From: Turritopsis dohrnii
Lineage: Eukaryota; Cnidaria; Hydrozoa; Anthoathecata; Oceaniidae
Assembly (NCBI GenBank): GCA_027922465.2
Contig: BQMF02000792.1
Coordinates: forward strand, 1-64,000
Reading direction: 5' to 3'
DNA: 64,000 bases
Numbering within the stretch: the stretch's first letter is position 1; the number at the start of each line of letters is the position of its first letter. Below are positions 10,994 to 20,795 of this stretch, one piece after another. Below the pieces are notes generated by a model. The model did no database searches. It was not told where the DNA came from and worked only from the letters and a program-made list of their open reading frames with translations. The translations under genes and the position numbers were made by a program.

Positions 10994-11836
10994 ATACGTT
11001 ATACGTTACTACATCGTTGCTTTAATTTGTGTTCTAATTGGTCTGCCTTTCACCTAGAAGTTAAAAAACTCAAAGAAATTTTCCATTGTAATGGTTATCC
11101 AGCGAGTTTTGTTGATAAAATAGTTAAACTATTCATGATGAGATCTCAATGTAAAAAAGAAATCGTTCACACTGTTGAAAAGAAGAAACTATTGCTTGTT
11201 CTTCCTTATCTAGGCCTTATATCATTACGAACTAGAACTAGACTTGAAAAACTGTTTCGGGACACTCTAAACTGTTGTAAAATTTATGTCATCTTTAGGA
11301 CACACACTCGATTATCCGATTTTTTTCGGTTTAAAGACCGTATGCCGAAAGAGTTGTTATCTGGCGTCGTTTATAAATATAAGTGTGGTAGCTGCAACGC
11401 TACCTATATAGGAGAAACGTCACGGCACCTCAAAGTCCGGGTAAGTGAGCACATTGGTGTGTCTCCATTAACTGGTAAGATTTCTAAGTCATGTCAATTG
11501 TCTGCCATTAGAGAACATCTTAAACAATGCAATCACACTCCATCTCTTGATGACTTCAATATTCTGGCTCAAGGGAGCAATCGCTTTTTGCTGGAGTTAA
11601 AAGAGAGCTTATTTATTATGCGTGATAATCCTCAATTAAACAATAATATACGATCAGCACCTTTGTATTTATTTAATTAAAGAACAGTTATGTATTAATT
11701 AGTTGTTAAACAAAATTGTATATATACTTTATGCATTCTGTAAAAAAAAAAAAAAAAAAATAATTTGTCTTGAAAATGGGTGTCTTCACCCGAAACGTTG
11801 ACAAACATGCTGTTGTTTTTTCTTTTACGTTAAAAA
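10994..11836 (+). pseudogene. PLE 3' fragment, third copy, with GIY-YIG nuclease
   Basis: A plus-strand copy of the PLE from the RT/endonuclease linker (11027-11680, 217 codons, intact) through the A-run and hammerhead-like tail, ending where homology stops at about 11836 after ACGTTAAAA. It starts abruptly at 10994, back to back with the truncated end of the right arm. Truncated head-to-head copies are typical of PLE insertions. One residue differs from copy 2 (QGSNR against QGNNR). Confidence 0.9.
11765..11804 (+). ncRNA. Hammerhead-like motif in PLE tail, copy 3 (degenerate)
   Basis: Third instance of the TTGTC ... GGGTG-TCTT-CACCC-GAAAC ... GACAA fold, identical to the other two, 5 bases after the short A-run of this copy. 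Confidence 0.5.
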
Positions 11837-14500
11837 ATGATTGTTATATATTAGCGATTTACGAAGATTTGATAACAAAGTTGTCAGTCACAATGTTTTG
11901 ATTATGTAGGATTGTGGAAATCTGGCGAACTTTGCCAGTTTAAACAAGAAGGTCTTTTTTTGATGTACAATGTACATCGAAATTTTTACCAGTTGAGCAG
12001 AGGTTGATGGCTAAGGTAAAGGATTTGTTTAATTTGAATAGAATAATTTGATATTGTGTATGATATATTTGATTTTTAATCTGTTTTAATAAGGAATTTG
12101 TGGTTTCTTTTCATTTCTAAAATTAAAGATGGCTGGTTGTTTATTATTTCAGTTCAGATACAACAGGATGTAAATTGACTTTTCAGATGCTCTTGTTGGT
12201 GACAACTTATTTGATGATGTGAGAATTTTATTGTGCTTGGAGTTACTTCTTAATTCATCACACTATGCATTACATATCCTGTTTCGAATAAACGTTTTTT
12301 TCTGAAAAGCAACAAAACATCAAGGTGAGATAGTTCCTTTTAAAAGTTTTTGAACTGTTCTTGACTGTTCTTTATGTGATAACGATCATAACTATCCTTT
12401 TCATGAATGTATATATGCTGTTTATTATGCATGTTGTATTCATATTCGGTTGGTTTAATGTTAGATTAGAGTGTTGTACTTAAGACTAGGGGGAAACATT
12501 ACAACCTGTTCTGTTTAATTCTATTTGTTATATGTGTTTGTATCCCTAAAAATTTATGTAATGGGATAAAATTCAAAATTCAGGTAGACAAATGAAACAT
12601 GTAAACATATCGTTTCAGGCATACGACAATAAAATGCTATGTAAAGATTTTTTCTGAGATCGAAAAGTTATTTTATTTCATTATATTTCCAAAGGTCATC
12701 ATCAGATTAATTTTTGATCTCAATTAGAAAAAACGTTTAAGCTTCTGGTATTAAAAACTTGTAATCCTGTTGAATTATCTTCATGTTCCAGTTTTTGTAG
12801 TAGTTCTGCTGAAAAATTTGAAGTTACTCTTTCATATTTCAAACCAAATGTGGTTGTTATTATTTCTTCAACTGACATAACTGTTTCCATAATAATTGCT
12901 AGTTCACGTACTTCAATCTCTAAACCTGATGATATTGCCTTCTTGCTTGTTACTGCTTCAACAAATACAAAAACACAGGTTTTACCTATTCAGTCTTCCA
13001 ACTACAATGTCATCGGTTACAGTGAAGAGATTGGGCTGTTAATTTAAGCAATACTGACATAAAAAGTAATGCTTTTAAACCAAAGAATTATATAATTTTC
13101 CAAAAACAGATATTTTTAATATGCATGTTTGATTTGTTTTCTTAGTTTATATAATATTCTCTATCCTTGGATGTACCTTTTTGTCTCCCTTGTGTACTTT
13201 TTGTTCTGGAAGGTTAAATTTTGTTGTTCAAGGATAACTTTCATCATTAATCATAACCATTATAATTATTAATTTTTGTTAAGAGTAACTCAGGTAAATA
13301 AGTAAGCATCCAATGGAAGTATCTGTGAAAGCGGTTATAGAGAATAGACTTTATTTGAGTTACTAACCTTAATGCTATATAAGTTCAGAAGATCGATTCA
13401 CCATTTTACCATTACCCTAGCCTTAATATACATATTGGATATGCATCATATAAATTGATCTCATATTACACGTCATAAAGTCTTTGCAAGGTTCCTTGGA
13501 TATTTTCCTTTTTTTAATTCTTATTACAAACTATCAACTTAATTCTGGCTATAAAAGACTAGTTATGGTCTATTCATAAACTGTACATTGAAACAAATTG
13601 TACTTGATAATAGAAGAATGAGAATAACATTTACAATGTCTAACAGTGTACCCCATTTTGGAGTTCATCTGTATGAATTGATCATGATTTTCCTTTTCAT
13701 TTTATGTGAAAATATTGAGAAGAAAATATTGAAAACTGACATTTAAACGTGAGAGGCCAAATATGATTAGCATCTCTGATGACATGACTTGTTTATTTGT
13801 TAAGTGTGGCTATGTGTAATGTCAATGTTGTGTTAATATTATATCAATCTAAATATTGTGCTGTCCACAACTGGTTATTACACTATTGCATTAACCTAGT
13901 TGTGCTGATGACGCCTGATATTGGCAGAAACAGTGCTGTTTTCCATGTCATTGTTCATTATTTCTACGAAAATACTTCCTTTTATAGGTTTGGTGGTGGA
14001 GTAATGTTCTGCTTTCTTCATTTGCATAAAGAGGAAAATATGGAAATGAAAATAAGACAAGATCGAACCATCTATATTCAAGTTATTACGATTTGTAGTT
14101 TGTTTTTATTCAAAAGAAATTGAAGTTTCCACTTCGTTTTTTTACCCTCGAAATAGCACGAAATGGCGTTTTTAGACGATTCAGACTCGAAAATTTTCTT
14201 TGCCCCCCAACCATGGTGGGGGGCGATGTTTAGGCATTCACTATTTTATTTTGAACATTCGGACCTGGTAGAAAAAAATCCTAGATCCGCCCGGCTCTTT
14301 TTCGCCAAAAATCAGTGAAAAGGTTTATATTGTGTATTTTGACAAAAATAAGTCAGTCTGAACCAATGACCGGACACTAAATCGAGCCGTCTGGCTGTCT
14401 TCAGATCGTTTCAAAAAACTGAGTTGAACTGAACCTCGACAAAAGTTAAAGCAGCAGAAACGCCAAGAATTACTTTCGATGTTCGAATGACATTCTATTT
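11837..14500. other. Gene-poor AT-rich stretch
   Basis: About 2.7 kb in which I see no gene. The longest frames (about 65-108 codons) have no recognisable motif and strong AT bias. A hammerhead-core-like string lies at 13905-13930. Near 14205-14300 there is a G/C-rich string with an ATCCGCCC motif that resembles the end of a hAT-like MITE. Confidence 0.4.
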
Positions 14501-14703
14501 CTATATAGTTAAACGGCTAAGAAGAATAAGACAGTAGTGGATTTCTGTGAAAAAAATTTCCAGGAATTATAATCGATATCAAACTACAGAAAACTGCAGT
14601 CTGTTTTCCAGTGACTTTTATGACTTTACAAGACATCGTTGTTCTGCAAAAAATAAAAATAAACGTAACAATATTAACAATATATTAAAACAAATGCGTT
14701 TTC

Positions 14704-15415
14704 TCAGTTTTTGCTGTTTTGAAGTAAGTTAGCTATGACAGCCATGAACTGTCGATTTTGTTGCTGTTGCAATTGCATTTGTGCTGTGATGCTGGCGAAA
14801 AAATTGCTTTGTTGTTCTGCTCGCATCTGCTGATCTTGTCGCACGTTTTCTAATTCTAATTTGCGTAATTCTCTATCGTTTTCTGCTTTTTCTCTCAAGT
14901 ACTCCAGGGTATCAGATCCAGAGGATCTTCTTCTTTTAGCAGCAGGTGCACTTTCGTCACCTTCACGAGCTTTTCGTGCTTTCGTTTCTGCAAAAGTTTC
15001 TAACGCCTTTTTACGAAGGTCTTCCGCTTGCGAATTCTCCTTTTCCTTACTTTCTTGTTCTTGATTGATTTCTTCCTCGCAAACTTTCATTCTTTCTAAC
15101 GCATCAAAAATTGCATCGTCTAACGGAGTTCTTTCAGGGCTAATTCCTAGTTGCTTGCTCCTCATTTCGTTGTTTAGCAAGATATTGGGCAATCAATAAA
15201 TCGAACCGTTCCCGAACTGCACGTGCATCCACCTTGAAGTAAGTTTCATCGGTCGAAGCTTCATTTACATGTTCGGCAACAAGCTTCCAAGACTTACCAC
15301 GTTCTTTTGTTCTTGGCTTAAACTGATAGGGTTCCAAAAGCAGCACCTCCCGAATTAAAAGCTCGTCCTTGACACCGTTCCACACCATTATTTTTCTCCT
15401 CGAAGCGTTGGCCAT
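14704..15415 (-). pseudogene. Harbinger Myb/SANT-like accessory protein (frameshifted)
   Basis: Two minus-strand frames. The first begins at the ATG at 15415 (MANASRRKIMVWNGVKDELL) and is a Myb/SANT-like trihelix domain with WNGVKDELLIREVLLLEPY, RGKSWKLVAEHVN and KVDARAVRERFDLLI. It ends at 15140. The second (15192-14704) continues with KQLGISPERTPLDDAIFDAL, an acidic/basic coiled region, KRRRSS and a Gln-rich C-terminus (QMQLQQQQNRQF). A frame change near 15160 separates them. This is the usual second gene of PIF/Harbinger transposons, where it takes transposase into the nucleus and to the ends. A Harbinger terminus lies about 490 bp upstream at 15901-15944. No transposase gene is present in this copy. 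Confidence 0.85.
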
Positions 15416-15900
15416 TTTGCCTGCAAGAAAATACAAAATAGACGAACGGTTCAGACAACATAAGACACATAAAATAACTTGTGAAAAAGTACAACTCCTG
15501 CTCGAAACTCAAATTAAGGTTACATCGACCAGCTATCTACCAATCATAGAAATTTCCGACCAAGCAAAAATTTTTCCAATGCTTTGTTTTGATTGTGATC
15601 GAGTGTGATCAAAAAATCAAAACATCAACACGTGAAACCACAAAAAGAACATGTTAATCTCTATTTATGACTCAAACAAATAAATCAGAAGATTTATTTT
15701 ACAGAAGATATCACTTTTATTACTTTTTCATAAAATTTAATCACTTTTCCATAAAATTCAAAATAAAAAACACTCACGTTTTCCTGAGAACGTCTCTTTA
15801 CGAAAATGTCGTCGTGAAAATGAACCAGACGGCTTTGACATGGGAATGTCCTGCAGTTGCGCACGCGCAGTTATAAAAGTATGACGTAAGTGTCTGTCTG

Positions 15901-15944
15901 ATCCCGTCTCAGAACATGACCCCGTCGTTATTGCTTAAAGTCCC
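15901..15944 (-). repeat. Harbinger terminal inverted repeat of the Myb-carrying element
   Basis: The minus strand reads GGGACTTTAAGCAATAACGA, then a CGGGGTCATG block, and ends in GAGACGGGAT. It matches the ends at 5308 and 7600, so this element and the palindrome copies are one family. The opposite end, expected near 14.1-14.6 kb, was not found. Confidence 0.65.
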
Positions 15945-16388
15945 TTTTATTAAATTGACAACAACGGAATACTGAAGAGCCTCCCTACATTTTAAAATAA
16001 ATGTGCTGTCTAAGTTAACACAGGCAGTACATTAGGTTGGAGAACAATGTAGACTATTTTTCTTTTTGTCTTATATTTCATCTTACGGTACCTATATTAT
16101 TTTATATATGTGACGGTTCGAGGGAAAATCATAACAAGTGATATTACCGATAAATTAATCAGTAACTTATCAGAACTTTATCAGTAATAATCAGTAATAG
16201 TGATAAATAATCAGTAATTCGTTCGATTTATCAGTAATTTGTTCCATGAATCAGTAATTCATTCGATTTATCAGTAATTCGTTCGATGAATCAGTAATAC
16301 TGATAAATTACTGATTCTTTTATCAGTATTTACCAATTGTGGTATTAAAAATAAAAGTCGAGAGACATTTTTTATTAAAATAAAGCAG

Positions 16389-16420
16389 AAGCTTTTCGAT
16401 TAAAAAATCATCGTCAGTGC
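16389..16420 (-). ncRNA. Hammerhead-like motif in second PLE family, site 1
   Basis: The minus strand reads CTGACGA, T, then stem GATT-TTTT-AATC, then GAAA, then AGCTTCTGC, where GC/GC can form a 2-bp stem III. The core strings CTGANGA and GAAA both match the hammerhead consensus, and the very short stem III is typical of PLE hammerheads. Confidence 0.5.
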
Positions 16421-16649
16421 ATATACATACAAATATAAAAGATTCTATACAAGTAAAACGTTTTTTAAAAAGAAATTTTGAGAAAACGCGGTAATCATCA
16501 AGAGAGCAACGAGGTATTGATAATATTCACGATTTCTTTTGTTCACAAAGGAATGCTGTCAACGCTGATTTACACCGAGCACAAAGAATATCATCGGACA
16601 TGGAAAATAATAAAACAAGAACATTCAAAATTAATTTATTTTATTAAAC

Positions 16650-16682
16650 GAAGCTTTTCGTAAGAATCTCTTACATCTTCAG
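16650..16682 (-). ncRNA. Hammerhead-like motif in second PLE family, site 2
   Basis: The minus strand reads CTGAAGA, T, then stem GTAAGA-GAT-TCTTAC, then GAAA, then AGCTTCG. Both core strings fit the hammerhead consensus (CTGANGA, GAAA) and stem II is 6 bp. Confidence 0.5.
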
Positions 16683-16706
16683 GTTAAAAATGTGTATATT
16701 TTTAAC

Positions 16707-16732
16707 CTGAAGATGTAAGAGATCTTACGAAA
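16707..16732 (+). ncRNA. Hammerhead-like motif in second PLE family, site 3
   Basis: Mirror of site 2 on the plus strand: CTGAAGA, T, GTAAG-AGAT-CTTAC, GAAA, AAGCTCG. It is slightly diverged, having lost one base in the stem II loop, and lies about 70 bp upstream of the PLE coding remnant. Confidence 0.5.
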
Positions 16733-16779
16733 AAGCTCGTTTAATAAAATAATAAATTTTGAATGTTCTTGTTTTATTA

Positions 16780-17460
16780 TTCAAACACTTATGGCGAATA
16801 GTATACCTCATCGACATGGAAAAAGAAAAAGCAATAATCACAGCAAAATTTACGAAAGCCGAATTCCCTAAGAGATTCATTACGAGCATCATAAGACAGT
16901 ACGAAGAGAGGAGAGATGACGTTGAAATGATTATTCCACCTAACTTTTTCGAAGAACCAAAGAAATGCATCTACGTAACTTTAGCCATACTGCCCGAAAA
17001 ACGAAGAACTTTCAAAAAGTTTTATCGAGAAGTTTTATTTTATTTTACCAAACCACAAATTTCAATTTTTATATCAAATGGAATACAAAGAAAGTTAAAT
17101 CTCTTTTAAACTTAAAAGCAAAAATCCCCTCCTTCCTGCAAAATCTACCAGGGTATTGTTCCTGCGGAGAAACCCTACATTGGTGAACAAAAAGGAACGT
17201 TGAGGTACGATGGAGTGAACACAATTCCCGCGGGCGGAATATTCCGAACCATCAAAACCATCTACAGCTCAATGACATCACATGAATTTAAATGGACTGT
17301 ACTAATGACCTGCTTCCTCAAAATAACTATGACCCGAAAAAACCTTAGAGGCCTTTTCAAATTGCTATTAATAAACCTACTTTAAACAACAAGCTGGAAG
17401 CGAAAACTTTACAACTCTTTAGAAACGGCATTACATAGAACTTTGTGAACAAAAGAAATC
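16780..17460 (+). pseudogene. Second PLE: C-terminal linker and GIY-YIG nuclease, decayed
   Basis: The frame from about 16759 to 17109 includes FPKRFITSIIRQYEE, IPPNFFEEPKKCIYV and the following LAILPEK, the linker between RT and nuclease in PLEs. The nuclease follows in shifted frames at about 17150-17330: YCSCGET, then a frame carrying the YIGE and WSEHN equivalents, then HEFKWTVL. The extreme C-terminus (NKPTLNNKLEAKTL, LFRNGIT) ends at about 17425. It differs clearly from the PLE at 158-2698, so it is a second family. Several frameshifts and stops make it inactive. Confidence 0.75.
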
Positions 17461-17692
17461 GTGAATATTATCTCGACTTTTATTTTTAATACCACATCAA
17501 TACATTTGGCTACATTTATCAACATGCATTTACCAATTATTTTATCAGTAATACTGAATTCATCAAACAAATTACTGATAAATCGAACGAATGTACTGAT
17601 TCATCGAAACCCATTGTTTTCTAATCAGTAATTACTGATAAATTTATCAGAAATTATCACTTGTTATGATTTTCCCTCAAACCGTCACATAT

Positions 17693-18584
17693 GCCTTTTA
17701 TGCTTTGTTGCTTTTTTGGAAATCAGTGGATATTTGAAGGAAAGTCTACCATCACCCATACCAACCCAGCTGTCTATCCTCTTTTTCACTGTAGTAGTAG
17801 GCAATGATGACTGATGTGTGGATGATATCCTTAAATTTGCAAACAAGTTATTTTGTGTTCTCTCTGCAGTTCTCTATGAGTTTAAAAATAATATTGTAAC
17901 TTGATTTATATTTGAGGGGGTGGAGAATCAACAAAACTTTCAACAAAATTATGTAACATCTGCCATCGTCAAAAACAAAAATGAAATTTCGAGTGTTGTC
18001 TTGTTGATTACGCACTCATGTTACTCATGTTCTTTTTTGGTATATAACCTTTTGGTTAAAAATGAGGAAAAAAAATATTACATGCTGAATTGTTGTGTAT
18101 TAGCGAAATATACATTGTTTTGTTGATTTAAATAATACAAATCTCAAATGTACACAAATGTCGAAATCAAATAGTGGTTTTTTTCTTCCCTAGGGTCTAG
18201 CCTTTTCAGGTGAAAAAAGAAGTTAGGAAGCCCCGGTTCATACCTTTATTGTTACAATGCTTCAGTCATAAGAAGGACTGTTAAGTATAACAAGGCAGCA
18301 CCCACTGCTTTCATAAGAGGAAAGTGTGGTCATAATTCAATAGTTTTAGCTACACCATATAGCATAGAATCCAAAATATTGATTAAATGAAATTACAGAA
18401 AAATTTCTTCTAAACCTGTCTGGAGAGAAAGTAAATTCCACGCTATTCTGTGAAAAAGTCATATAGAAATTGAAAATCTTTGCCGGAGATATCTTGCACA
18501 CAAGGAACTATTTCCACATGGCTTGCTTCCTAAATCTAAATCAAAAGTTTGAATTCTTCGACTGTGTTTTACATTCCATCGGAC
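17693..18584. other. Intergenic stretch without recognisable gene
   Basis: Between the foldback element and the Tigger relic. The longest frame (17920-18126, 68 codons) shows no motif. I see nothing I can name here. Confidence 0.4.
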
Positions 18585-18586
18585 TA

Positions 18587-19681
18587 CAGTTGAACTCATG
18601 TAATTCGAATCTACAAGGGGTCTAAAAAAATTGTTCGAATTACATGAGTTTTCGAATTATAGGAGTTCTAAGCTTATAATCGGGCAGAATTTTGGAAAAA
18701 AAAACTGACTTAGGGGTGTCTAGACGATACTAAATGGTATAAGGCTTTGTGGGCAGCCAAATAAATGTACAAAACAAAGTTGCATAGCTTTCAAGTATGT
18801 TTTATTAGGAACGTGACATACTGACCATTGACAGACATGTTTACATAGGGCTATTAAAAAAGTCCGTTATCGAGTTTGTTTTCATTCTCTCAAGTCTCGC
18901 TAGGTTAACTTTTGACGAGACTTTTGAGAGTAAAGGATCCAGTTCCAAATCAGATGTGAACAAGGACAACTTCTGTAGGATTTCAATTGCCTTGGCAACT
19001 TCATTTTGTGTTGGTGGAGATATTGGATCGTCGGCTATATCATCCTCGTCGCTGCTAATGTCTTCAGTTTCAACATTGTCCACTGGTCTCATGTATTCGT
19101 CAACGATTTCGTCAACAGACAATGGTTGGGATTGATAGGTCAATACCTCTATGTCGAAATCGACGAGTGTGTCAGCATTGAGGTCTTCGGGCCAGGTCAG
19201 GCCTTGTTTCGCGTAGACAATCTAAGTCCATCACAAGTTCTTCTACAACATTGTCCTCTGATTCGTTAGCACTTTCAACGTCATCGGCTACCTCCCTAAA
19301 TGGTGTCCTAAATGGATCGTCGTCATCATCCATTGCCCCTTTCCTAGATTCTTCTGATATTCCAGACTTCCTGAAGCAATTGACAATTGCTTTTACAGTG
19401 ACTTCATCCCAAGCTGCCTTGAGCATTATCATGGCTTCATGATCCATGCGTTCGAAATGTGTAGACGATATTCGAATGTCGGAAATTCGAATTACATGAT
19501 AAAACTATGACCAGGGGACCAAAGAATTTGTTCGAATTACATGAGTATTCGAATTATAGGAGTTCGAATTAAAGGAGTTTCTTTATAAGGTTTTAACAGT
19601 AATTTCGGAACGGACCGAAACATTTGTTCGATTTAAATGAGTTTTCGAATTATAGGAGTTCGAATTACATGAGTTCAACTG
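18587..19681 (-). mobile_element. Tigger/pogo element, internally deleted
   Basis: Ends are exact inverted repeats CAGTTGAACTCATGTAATTC (18587) and its complement ending at 19681, flanked by TA on both sides, as for pogo/Tigger elements. Several internal partial repeats of TTCGAATTACATGAGT lie near both ends (18630-18670 and 19480-19680). At 1.1 kb it is about half the usual autonomous length and keeps only the end of the transposase. Confidence 0.9.
18841..19447 (-). pseudogene. Tigger/pogo transposase C-terminal remnant
   Basis: Two frames. 19447-19172 contains LKAAWDEVTVKAIVNCFRKS, the conserved segment after the DDE domain of Tigger-family transposases, followed by an acidic tail. 19143-18841 continues the acidic tail (SSDEDDIADDPISPPTQNEV, AKAIEILQKLSLF) to the end (SITDFFNSPM). 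A frame change near 19160 separates them. The CENP-B DNA-binding and DDE domains are absent. Confidence 0.85.
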
Positions 19682-19683
19682 TA

Positions 19684-20795
19684 TATACACGATAATAGGC
19701 AAACAATCAACCCGCCGAATGCTATTACATTAAAACTTGTAGAAGACTGTACATAGTAATAGTATACGGACGTGTTAGTACATTTCTTATGCATGCGTGA
19801 ATTTACCGCTGTTCATCTATCACAAGCTCTATATATCTTCTTTGATTAACTTTAATATATTTAACTAAATTTTACGTAGGGCTTCCTATAATGTCCGCGT
19901 AAAATCACGTAATTGTCCTTTCGTATGTTAGTTACTTAGACATTTTTAATTAGACGTAAAAATACTTGCAATGATTAAGTATTCTTCCGCTGATGCCGCG
20001 TAATTTTTCTGTGATCAATGGAAAATGTTCGGTGGAAAAGCCAACAAAAGCAATACGGAAGGACTTTCACACGGTACGGATCATATCAAGATCACATTCA
20101 GTGTAAACATTTTCATAAGAAACTTTAAATAGCTTCAACTTCAGCATAACTCCTCTTTTCCATGCGAATCTTCCACAGGTGAAACAAAAACATAAAACAA
20201 ATATAAAACACTTACTGAAATAAGGAAGCTTCATTTCAAAATCAGGATCATTAACACTTCTCGTGAGGTTAACTGATACTTTAAACTTTCAAATTTGAAC
20301 GTTGAAAAAAAACCTGCACGTAAATCAACTTCATCAAACCGGCAAGTGAAAGACGATAAGTTATGACGTCAAATATAACAGCTCATAATGTTTGCGTTTC
20401 GTTGCAAAAAACCGTGAAAAATTATTAAAAACTTTCTGGAAGCTTAAGCAGCCTGAGATCATTAAGAGGAGAAGCAGTGAGTCCAAGGACGTTTGAATAG
20501 GATATTCGCTTTTGCTTCTACCCTACTATAGCTCGTATCAACAGACGCTGTATATTTCAAAATAAGAAAGGAAGTGAAAGACACTCGTGATTTTATTAAT
20601 CTGTTATAATGTATACAAAGCCATCAGCCATCCTTTTAATCGTCTCCCCATCCCGATATTTTGATGAATAGCAATAATGGCTTTAGTAATTGTTTTGTCA
20701 CATTGCTAAGGCAGCTGTAAAATATTGTATGTTCAATACCATCATATCATCATTGTCATTACATTCATCATAATTCAGTCATCCAGTACTTAGGT
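19684..20795. other. Region downstream of the channel gene
   Basis: No coding feature recognised. The part nearest 20795 should contain the 3' UTR of the minus-strand channel gene. An AATAAA on the minus strand occurs near 20593-20598, about 200 bp past the stop codon, and could be its poly(A) signal. Confidence 0.4.

Larger units (their letters stand above)
16605..16800. repeat. 196-bp near-perfect palindrome within the PLE
   Basis: Two arms of about 90 bp meet near 16693 around a short TGTGTATA centre. Each arm contains AACCTGAAGATGTAAGAGAT, and ACAAGAACATTCAAAAT lies at its outer side. The left arm reads on the minus strand and the right arm on the plus strand, so two copies of one PLE end lie back to back. 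Confidence 0.85.
16109..17690 (+). mobile_element. Foldback transposon A (TGTGACGG family) with PLE in its loop
   Basis: Terminal inverted repeats begin TGTGACGG and continue TTYGAGGGAAAATCATAACA for about 40 bp. The flanks are TA-rich (..TATA / TATG). Inside each end lies an array of about 20-bp units based on TTATCAGTAATTCGTTCGAT (16140-16335 and, inverted, 17530-17660). The loop holds an inverted pair of GTGGTATTAAAAATAAAAGT sequences (about 16340 and 17490) bounding a degenerate PLE. I found no transposase of the foldback family itself. Element B at 51788-54918 shares the outer ends but not the arrays. Confidence 0.8.

Noticed and set aside
12685..12715. Hammerhead-like string on the minus strand (CTGATGATGACCTTTGGAAA)
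   Set aside because: Stem II would be only two base pairs and no closing stem is seen; probably chance or a very old tail.
18861..19442. Plus-strand frames over the Tigger remnant
   Set aside because: They are antisense shadows of the transposase C-terminus.
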